A DNA stretch of 6,427 nucleotides from CAYLOC01 sp964385195 (lineage in GTDB: Bacteria > Actinomycetota > Actinomycetes > Propionibacteriales > Nocardioidaceae): contig CAYLOC010000178.1 of the NCBI GenBank assembly GCA_964385195.1, positions 1-6,427 of the forward strand. The letters are read 5' to 3'. Under the pieces are notes generated by a model that worked only from the letters and a program-made list of their open reading frames with translations, was not told where the DNA came from and searched no databases. The position numbers and the translations under genes were made by a program. Position 1 is the first letter of the stretch; each line of letters starts with the position of its first letter. This document shows positions 1-3,610 of this stretch, in pieces.

Positions 1-344
1 GGTCCTCGCGCGACTGGGCCGCCAAGGGGACGCTGCTGCTCGGTGTCCAAGCGGTGATCGCGGAGTCCTATGAGCGGATCCACCGGTCCAACCTGATCGG
101 CATGGGCGTGCTCCCGCTGCAGTTCCCGGACGGCGAGAACGCCGACTCCCTCGGCCTGACCGGTGAGGAGACGTTCGACATCACCGGGGTCACCGCGATG
201 AACGGTGGGACGATCCCCGCAACGGTCCACGTCAAGGCCGGCGAGGTGGAGTTCGACGCGGTGGTACGCATCGACACCCCGGGAGAGCTCGGCTACTACC
301 GCCACGGCGGGATCATGCAGTACGTGCTCCGCAACCTCCGCTAG
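1..344 (+). CDS. acnA: Aconitate hydratase, C-terminal 113 residues (5' end outside window)
   Basis: Aconitase interconverts citrate and isocitrate through cis-aconitate in the TCA cycle, using a [4Fe-4S] cluster, in the cytoplasm. The reading frame is open from the left edge (first full codon at base 3) and ends at TAG 342-344. It begins with SSRDWAAKG, the family's substrate-binding Ser/Arg segment of the swivelling C-terminal domain. It continues with the hallmark RSNLIGMGVLPLQF, and ends YYRHGGIMQYVLRNL, the usual aconitase A/IRP-type C-terminus. The cluster cysteines lie upstream of the window and cannot be checked. The end is intact, so truncation is only by the window edge. The GTG at 54 is an internal valine codon, not a start. 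The next gene begins 38 bp downstream on the same strand. Assignment to the AcnA/IRP-like family is by recall of these motifs and is firm. Confidence 0.95.
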   Translation, partial: SSRDWAAKGTLLLGVQAVIAESYERIHRSNLIGMGVLPLQFPDGENADSLGLTGEETFDITGVTAMNGGTIPATVHVKAGEVEFDAVVRIDTPGELGYYRHGGIMQYVLRNLR

Positions 345-359
345 GACGCCGCTAGGACG
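340..359. repeat. Tandem 9-bp direct repeat GCTAGGACG, 11-bp period
   Basis: GCTAGGACG occurs at 340-348 and again at 351-359, so the two copies are offset by 11 bp, about one helical turn. The first copy contains the aconitase stop codon. The second copy supplies the left arm of a small hairpin, AGGAC 354-358 with GTCCT 364-368. The repeat may be chance or a protein-binding site. Nothing else supports either reading. Confidence 0.35.
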
Positions 360-369
360 GCCTGTCCTG
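353..369 (+). terminator. Possible short hairpin after aconitase gene
   Basis: AGGAC at 354-358 pairs with GTCCT at 364-368, and can be extended by G359-U363 and U353-G369 wobbles, leaving a 3-base loop. It has no U tract and a stem of only five Watson-Crick pairs. It could be a weak actinobacterial terminator between aconitase and the oxidoreductase gene, or it could be fortuitous. Confidence 0.2.
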
Positions 370-382
370 CGAGAGTGGTGTC

Positions 383-1315
383 ATGGACCTGCGCATCTTC
401 ACCGAGCCGCAGCAAGGCGCGTCGTACGACGACCTGTTGCGTGTCGCCCTCGCCGCCGAGTCGCTGGGCTTCGACGGCTTCTTCCGCTCCGACCACTACC
501 TGCCGATGGGGGTCGAGGGAAGTCCAGGCCCGACCGATGCCTGGGTCACACTCGGCGCCCTCGCCCGGGAGACCAGCCGGCTGCGGTTGGGGACACTGGT
601 CAGCTCCGCGACGTTCCGCCTCCCCGGTCCGCTGGCGATCAGCGTCGCCCAGGTCGACCAGATGAGCGGCGGCCGTGTCGAGCTCGGCATCGGCGCCGGT
701 TGGTTCGAGGCCGAGCACACGGCGTACGGGATCCCGTTCCCCGACGTGGCCGAGCGGTTCGACCGGCTGGAGGAGACCCTGGAGATCGTGACCGGCCTGT
801 GGGACACGGCGGTAGGGGAGCGGTTCGACCACCACGGCGAGCACTTCCACCTCACCGACTCGCCGGCCATGCCGAAGCCGGCCCAACGCCCGCATCCACC
901 GGTGATCGTCGGCGGGACCGGAAAGCGCCGCACCCCGCGCCTCGCGGCCGCGTTCGCCGACGAGATCAACCTCCCGTTCGCCGACGTCGAGACCACCCGG
1001 GCACAGTTCGAGCGGGTGGCGGCGGCGTGCCGGGCGATCAACCGGGACCCCCACGAGCTGACCCGCTCCAACGCGCTGGTGCTGTGCTGCGGTGCGAGTG
1101 AGGGTGAGCTCGCCCGGCGGGCCGCGGCCATCGGCCGGGAACCGGAGGAGCTACGCCACACCGGCGCCGCAGGAACCCCGGCCGAGGTCGTCGACACGCT
1201 CGGCCGGTACGCCGAGGCGGGCACGCAACGGGTCTACCTGCAGACCTTGGACCTCACCGATCTGGACCATCTGACGCTGGTCGCGGACACAGTGCTGCCG
1301 CAGGTGAGCAGTTGA
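383..1315 (+). CDS. LLM-class F420-dependent oxidoreductase (Rv1855c-like, TIGR03560-type)
   Basis: This is a 310-residue protein of the bacterial-luciferase-like (LLM) flavin/F420 superfamily, a TIM-barrel fold. It is expected to transfer hydride using reduced coenzyme F420 in the cytoplasm; the substrate is unknown. The start MDLRIFTEPQQGASYDDLL, the segment FFRSDHYLPMG at about residues 33-43, and TDAWVTLGALARET at about 51-64 are typical of the actinobacterial Rv1855c-like subgroup. So are SGGRVELGIGAGWFEAEH at about 96-112 and HPPVIVGGTG at about 171-180. The length fits a complete single-domain member. ATG 383 is preceded by GAGAG (371-375) at a 7-base spacing, a modest ribosome binding site, and the protein aligns from residue 1. 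The VOC gene follows after 27 bp and may be co-transcribed. F420 rather than FMN use is inferred from the subfamily, not seen directly. Confidence 0.92.
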   Translation: MDLRIFTEPQQGASYDDLLRVALAAESLGFDGFFRSDHYLPMGVEGSPGPTDAWVTLGALARETSRLRLGTLVSSATFRLPGPLAISVAQVDQMSGGRVELGIGAGWFEAEHTAYGIPFPDVAERFDRLEETLEIVTGLWDTAVGERFDHHGEHFHLTDSPAMPKPAQRPHPPVIVGGTGKRRTPRLAAAFADEINLPFADVETTRAQFERVAAACRAINRDPHELTRSNALVLCCGASEGELARRAAAIGREPEELRHTGAAGTPAEVVDTLGRYAEAGTQRVYLQTLDLTDLDHLTLVADTVLPQVSS

Positions 1316-1331
1316 GGATGTAGCGTGACGC

Positions 1332-1339
1332 GGAGGAAG
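1332..1339 (+). promoter_or_regulatory. Strong Shine-Dalgarno that decides the VOC gene start
   Basis: GGAGGAAG lies 1332-1339. GGAGG ends 6 bases before GTG 1343 but 12 bases before ATG 1349, so spacing favours the GTG. The site lies in the 27-bp gap after the oxidoreductase stop codon, so the VOC gene can be translated independently from a shared mRNA. Confidence 0.7.
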
Positions 1340-1342
1340 TGA

Positions 1343-1765
1343 GTGACCATGGCCACGATTCGCTACATCGTCGACGACGTCAGCGCCGCCGTGGACTTCT
1401 ACAGCACCAAACTCGGGTTCCGGGTGGTGATGCATCCGGCGAAGGAGTTCGCGATGCTGGCCCGGGACGACCTGCGGCTGACGCTGGTGTGCCCGGTTCC
1501 CGCAGACCATCCGGGCGGCGGATCGCGTCCGATGCCCGACGGCACGGCACAGCATCCGGGCGGTTGGAACCGGTTCGCGTTGGAGGTCGAGGACCTCGAG
1601 GCCACCGTCGCGACGCTGCGCGAGGCCGGCGTCACGTTCCGCAACGAGATCCTCACGGGGGTTGGAGGTAAGCAGATCCTGGCTCTGGATCCGTCGGGCA
1701 ACGTGATCGAACTGTTCCAGCCGATCATCCCCGAAGCGCACGAGCGGGAGGCGCTGCAGCAATAG
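1343..1765 (+). CDS. VOC (glyoxalase/bleomycin-resistance fold) protein
   Basis: This is a 140-residue single-chain VOC protein with two beta-alpha-beta-beta-beta modules. The first module has IVDDVSAAVDFYSTKLGFRV (about residues 9-28), matching the family's V-x-D...FY...LGF pattern. The second has FALEVEDLEATVATLREAGV (about 78-97) and closes with DPSGNVIELFQP (about 116-127). VOC proteins include metal-dependent lyases and dioxygenases as well as metal-free drug-binding or resistance proteins. By alignment with the usual pattern, the two histidine metal positions appear to be Thr5 and Arg77, while the terminal glutamate (Glu124) is kept. A classic glyoxalase I centre is therefore unlikely. 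The start is GTG 1343, chosen on Shine-Dalgarno spacing; ATG 1349 is the alternative. The gene sits behind the F420 oxidoreductase and ends just before a strong hairpin. The specific substrate is not recognisable. Confidence 0.88.
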   Translation: MTMATIRYIVDDVSAAVDFYSTKLGFRVVMHPAKEFAMLARDDLRLTLVCPVPADHPGGGSRPMPDGTAQHPGGWNRFALEVEDLEATVATLREAGVTFRNEILTGVGGKQILALDPSGNVIELFQPIIPEAHEREALQQ

Positions 1766-1807
1766 CGTCCTGCACGCCGCGCGTGAAGAGGCGCGCCCTG
1801 CAGGACG
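1766..1807. terminator. Hairpin between convergent genes, probable bidirectional terminator
   Basis: CGTCCTGCA (1766-1774) pairs perfectly with TGCAGGACG (1799-1807). After a small internal loop, GCGCG (1779-1783) pairs with CGCGC (1792-1796), closed by a U-G wobble over a loop of about 6 bases. It begins directly after the VOC stop codon and lies 17 bp from the stop codon of the opposing HIT gene. No U tract is present, which is common for terminators in high-GC actinomycetes. Position between convergent genes plus two-tier pairing make a shared terminator the best reading. Confidence 0.75.
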
Positions 1808-1824
1808 TTGCGCTGGAGTCGGGG

Positions 1825-2244
1825 CTACAGGGCCCGGCGGAGACGGTCGGCGTACTCGGCCGACTCCTCCGCGTCGGCGTATCTGGTGCGGGGCCAGAAG
1901 AACCCACGCAGCCCGTCGCCCTTGGTCCGCGGCACGACGTGGGCGTGCAGATGCGGCACCGACTGGCTCACCACGTTGTTCACCGCCACGAACGAGCCCT
2001 GTGCCCCCAGGCCGGCACACACCGCGGTCGCCACCTGCTTGACCGAGGACAGGAACGGTACGGCGAGGGCGTCGGCGAGGTCGGGCAGGGTCGGCACGTG
2101 CTCGCGCGGTACGACGAGGGTGTGGCCCTTGAACACCGGCCGGGCATCGAGGAACGCCAGCACGTCCGGCTCGTCGAGCACCATGTCCGCGTGCCGGTCG
2201 CCGGCCACGATCTCGCAGAACGCACACGTCATGCGGGACATCAT
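1825..2244 (-). CDS. HIT-family nucleotide hydrolase/transferase (HINT-like)
   Basis: This is a 139-residue histidine-triad protein, a family that hydrolyses or transfers nucleotidyl groups (for example AMP-lysine or AMP-amide type substrates) in the cytoplasm. The catalytic triad HLHAHVV is at residues 98-104, with His98, His100 and His102 in the H-phi-H-phi-H-phi-phi pattern. CAFC at residues 7-10 fits the zinc-binding Cys pair found in many HINT-like members. GHTLVVPREHV at about 40-50 is the conserved strand before the active site. The tail GLRGFFWPRTRYADAEESAEYA is common in actinobacterial members. Length is normal. The start at 2244 has AGGA (complement of 2253-2256) eight bases upstream. 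ATGs at 2241 and 2232 are also possible, the last giving MTCAFC. The gene converges on the VOC gene and diverges from the GNAT gene across a 23-bp gap. The physiological substrate is unknown. Confidence 0.93.
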   Translation of the reverse strand: MMSRMTCAFCEIVAGDRHADMVLDEPDVLAFLDARPVFKGHTLVVPREHVPTLPDLADALAVPFLSSVKQVATAVCAGLGAQGSFVAVNNVVSQSVPHLHAHVVPRTKGDGLRGFFWPRTRYADAEESAEYADRLRRAL

Positions 2245-2252
2245 GCCGCACG

Positions 2253-2256
2253 TCCT
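2253..2256 (-). promoter_or_regulatory. Ribosome binding site of the HIT gene
   Basis: Read on the - strand, AGGA (complement of TCCT 2253-2256) lies 8 bases before the ATG at 2244 and 11 before the ATG at 2241, so it favours the first. It shares its last base with the -10 hexamer of the divergent GNAT gene, so the HIT transcript must start inside the GNAT coding sequence. I could not pick out its promoter with confidence. Confidence 0.5.
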
Positions 2257-2267
2257 AGGCTCGAAGA
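2256..2267 (+). promoter_or_regulatory. -10 element TAGGCT, leaderless promoter of the GNAT gene
   Basis: TAGGCT at 2256-2261 matches the actinobacterial housekeeping TANNNT -10. Six bases separate it from GTG 2268, the usual distance to a transcription start, so the mRNA would begin at or next to the start codon. No good Shine-Dalgarno precedes that GTG, consistent with leaderless translation. A -35 is weak: GGGACA at 2235-2240 shares GACA with TTGACA, but the spacer would be only 15 bp. Confidence 0.6.
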
Positions 2268-3008
2268 GTGAGTGACTCCGCTGTTGATCGGCTGGCGTCC
2301 CTGCGTGAACGGACCGCCGACCCGATGCTGCGCTGGCGGGTCCCGGACGAGGGAGTGGTCGGTGTCTGGGAACGAGACGGCGCGGCCGCCGTCATGCTGG
2401 AACACGACCCACGGCATCCGGAGCGTCGCCGCTGGACCCTCGGGATCGGCACCCCGGCGGAGCTTCCCGCGGTCCTCGCCGACGTCGCCGCCGACGCCCC
2501 CGGACCACCAGGATCGCTGACTGTGGAGGCCGACGCCTACGAGGCGGTTCCCGAACAGTGGCACCTACGGGTCCGCGGACGCTGGGACATGATGGCGTGT
2601 GACCGCTCGCCCGGGGCCGACGACCCACGGGTGACGCGCGTGCGCGACCCGGACGCGATCAACGCCGTACTCGACGCCGGTTACCCCGGCTCCTGGGCTC
2701 GGCCGGGCAGCCCCGGGATCCTGTGCTGGTACGGCGGGTATGACGGCGACCGTCTCGCCTGCGTCGGCGCCCTGTCGCAGACCGTCAACGGGGGAGCGAA
2801 CATCCGCGGCGTGGCCACCGTGCCCTCCGCCGCCGGGCGCGGTCTCGCCACCGCGGTGACGGCCGCGCTGCTGCGGCACGGCCTGGAGGAGGTCTCGCCG
2901 GAGGTGCTGCTCGGGGTCTACTCCGACAACGTGCGGGCCATCGCGGTCTATGAGCGGGTCGGGTTCGGCCGGGTGCACCGCTTCGTCTCCGCCGCACCCG
3001 TTGAATAG
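2268..3008 (+). CDS. GNAT-family N-acetyltransferase
   Basis: This is a 246-residue protein with a C-terminal GNAT fold, which transfers an acetyl (or related acyl) group from CoA to an amine. The acceptor is unknown. The core covers about residues 120-240. VATVPSAAGRGLATAVTAAL (182-201) is beta4 plus the pyrophosphate-binding loop; the usual Q/R-x-x-G-x-G/A is seen as S-A-A-G-R-G, with Ser187 in place of the first Gln or Arg. VYSDNVRAIAVYERVGFGRV (217-236) is the motif B Asn...Tyr-E-x-x-GF end, with Tyr228 as the likely general acid by analogy. Residues 1-120 form a separate region of unclear origin, possibly a degenerate second GNAT half, giving the length of a two-lobed family member. GTG 2268 sits six bases after a -10 element, so the gene is probably leaderless. 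It is divergent from the HIT gene. Confidence 0.88.
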   Translation: MSDSAVDRLASLRERTADPMLRWRVPDEGVVGVWERDGAAAVMLEHDPRHPERRRWTLGIGTPAELPAVLADVAADAPGPPGSLTVEADAYEAVPEQWHLRVRGRWDMMACDRSPGADDPRVTRVRDPDAINAVLDAGYPGSWARPGSPGILCWYGGYDGDRLACVGALSQTVNGGANIRGVATVPSAAGRGLATAVTAALLRHGLEEVSPEVLLGVYSDNVRAIAVYERVGFGRVHRFVSAAPVE

Positions 3009-3030
3009 GCTCCGAGCGCGGGCCGGAGTC
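3008..3030 (+). terminator. Small hairpin at the GNAT stop codon
   Basis: CTCCG (3010-3014) pairs with CGGAG (3024-3028), extended by a G-U wobble (3009/3029) and a G-C pair (3008/3030), over a 9-base loop. There is no U tract. It lies immediately after the GNAT stop and before the next promoter, where a terminator would be expected, but the stem is short. Confidence 0.35.
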
Positions 3031-3041
3031 GGAATAAGCGG

Positions 3042-3059
3042 TTCGTACGTATGTTCGAA
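3042..3059. promoter_or_regulatory. Candidate SOS box (LexA operator)
   Basis: The 16-mer at 3043-3058, TCGTACGTATGTTCGA, matches the mycobacterial/actinobacterial LexA consensus TCGAAC-N4-GTTCGA at 11 of the 12 defined bases. The only mismatch is T for A at 3046. Dyad symmetry extends one base further on each side (T3042/A3059). It ends 8 bases before the TAGGCT -10 at 3067 and covers the place where a -35 would lie, so bound LexA would block RNA polymerase. Consensus match and placement are seen directly; LexA binding is inferred. Confidence 0.7.
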
Positions 3060-3066
3060 TCCGTGC

Positions 3067-3079
3067 TAGGCTGGTGGAC
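3067..3079 (+). promoter_or_regulatory. -10 element TAGGCT of the small uncharacterised gene
   Basis: TAGGCT at 3067-3072 is identical to the -10 hexamer before the GNAT gene. GTG 3080 begins seven bases later, placing the likely transcription start at or next to the start codon (leaderless mRNA). The in-frame GTG at 3074 is only one base past the hexamer and would lie upstream of the transcription start. This is why 3080 is preferred. No recognisable TTGACA is present; the SOS-like palindrome occupies that region. Confidence 0.6.
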
Positions 3080-3457
3080 GTGTTGCAGGAACGGCTGGTG
3101 CGCCCGGCGGGGTGGCCCGAGGAGGTCCGTCCCCCGGGCGCACCACGCTGGGAGGACACGGCGGTGCGGTGGCTGTTCGACCTGTGCCCGCCCAACTACC
3201 GGCTCTACGCCGGACTGCGCCGGCACCCGGTCGTGCTGGCCCGGTTCGCGGCCCTCCACACCGAGGCAAGCATCGAGGCCGCGCAGCGCGGCATCTCCGA
3301 GGCGCGGACGTCGTTGCGGGAGGTGCTGCCGGTGGGTTCGGTGGACGGGGCGATCACGATGTGGGAACGGGAGTCGGCGCACCTGCGCCGTATCCAGTAC
3401 GCGGTCGGCCTGGTGGAGTCGGCGCTGCGGGGAAGGCGGTTCCGGGCCCGGTTGTAG
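3080..3457 (+). CDS. Uncharacterised 125-residue protein with SOS-type promoter
   Basis: I do not recognise a named domain. The composition (13% or more Arg, many Ala, Leu and Glu, few glycines after residue 50) suggests a soluble, mostly helical protein. A proline-rich start at about residues 8-23 is followed by WEDTAVRWLFDLCPPNYRLY (24-43) and RRHPVVLARFAALHTEASIEA (47-67). A long charged helix covers about 68-82, after which the chain ends VGLVESALRGRRFRARL. There is no signal peptide, membrane span or obvious metal site (one cysteine, Cys36). Similar proteins with the LCPPxYR...RRHPVxLARxAxxH...GLVExALRGxRF pattern are, from memory, found in other actinomycetes as hypothetical proteins, so this looks like a real conserved gene. 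GTG 3080 is chosen because it lies seven bases after a -10 hexamer; GTG 3074 would add two residues. A near-consensus LexA box suggests DNA-damage induction. It ends just before a strong inverted repeat, so it is probably monocistronic. Confidence 0.8.
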   Translation: MLQERLVRPAGWPEEVRPPGAPRWEDTAVRWLFDLCPPNYRLYAGLRRHPVVLARFAALHTEASIEAAQRGISEARTSLREVLPVGSVDGAITMWERESAHLRRIQYAVGLVESALRGRRFRARL

Positions 3458-3474
3458 ACGGGCTGCCGCCTCCC

Positions 3475-3526
3475 GATTCGTCCGACCGGGGCTCGCGTGG
3501 TTCCCCTCGCGTGGGTCGGACGAATC
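3475..3526 (+). terminator. Perfect 13-bp inverted repeat, probable terminator before dxs
   Basis: GATTCGTCCGACC (3475-3487) is the exact reverse complement of GGTCGGACGAATC (3514-3526), with a 26-base loop. Inside the loop GGGG (3488-3491) can pair with CCCC (3503-3506). It begins 17 bases after the stop codon of the small gene. It has no U tract, as usual for GC-rich actinomycetes. The right arm lies 16 bases before the dxs -10, so it overlaps the expected -35 and could double as an operator. Confidence 0.65.
3492..3514. repeat. 9-bp direct repeat CTCGCGTGG inside the hairpin loop
   Basis: CTCGCGTGG occurs at 3492-3500 and 3506-3514, 14 bp apart start to start, within the loop of the 13-bp inverted repeat; the second copy's last base is the first base of the right arm. 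It may reflect a local duplication or a binding site. Confidence 0.4.
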
Positions 3527-3542
3527 CCAAGCGAAGCACGGC

Positions 3543-3548
3543 TAGACT
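3543..3548 (+). promoter_or_regulatory. -10 element TAGACT, probable dxs promoter
   Basis: TAGACT matches TANNNT and lies 62 bases before the dxs ATG, predicting a transcription start near 3555 and a leader of about 55 bases. No TTGACA-like -35 is seen at 16-19 bp spacing; that region is the right arm of the inverted repeat. Confidence 0.5.
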
Positions 3549-3597
3549 CGGGGCGGTTGGCTACCGCGCGGCCTGCACTGGTCGCCGTACCCGGAGC

Positions 3598-3604
3598 AGA
3601 AGGG
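3598..3604 (+). promoter_or_regulatory. Ribosome binding site that sets the dxs start
   Basis: AGAAGGG at 3598-3604 ends six bases before ATG 3611. The open frame extends upstream to GTG 3497, but that codon lies inside the hairpin and upstream of the likely promoter, so the ATG is preferred. Confidence 0.6.
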
Positions 3605-3610
3605 CGCCGT

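Noticed and set aside
205..1101. Long + strand open frame of 298 codons overlapping aconitase and the oxidoreductase
   Set aside because: Arg/Pro/Gly-rich out-of-frame product typical of high-GC shadow frames; both overlapped genes have clear family motifs.
1321..1326. TAGCGT as a -10 for the VOC gene
   Set aside because: Matches TANNNT, but transcription would start within the ribosome binding site, removing it; co-transcription with the upstream gene is more plausible.
1151..2251. 366-codon - strand frame across the oxidoreductase, VOC and HIT genes
   Set aside because: It runs out of frame over the HIT gene and antisense to two recognised genes, and the composition is shadow-like with no domain.
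3026..3066. RecA-independent (PafBC-type) damage promoter, TTGTCRGTG-N8-TANNNT, before the small gene
   Set aside because: The nine bases at the required spacing from TAGGCT do not match; the LexA-type dyad is the better explanation.
3497..3610. Upstream extension of dxs to GTG 3497
   Set aside because: It would start in the hairpin loop and before the -10 at 3543; ATG 3611 has the ribosome site and the family N-terminus.
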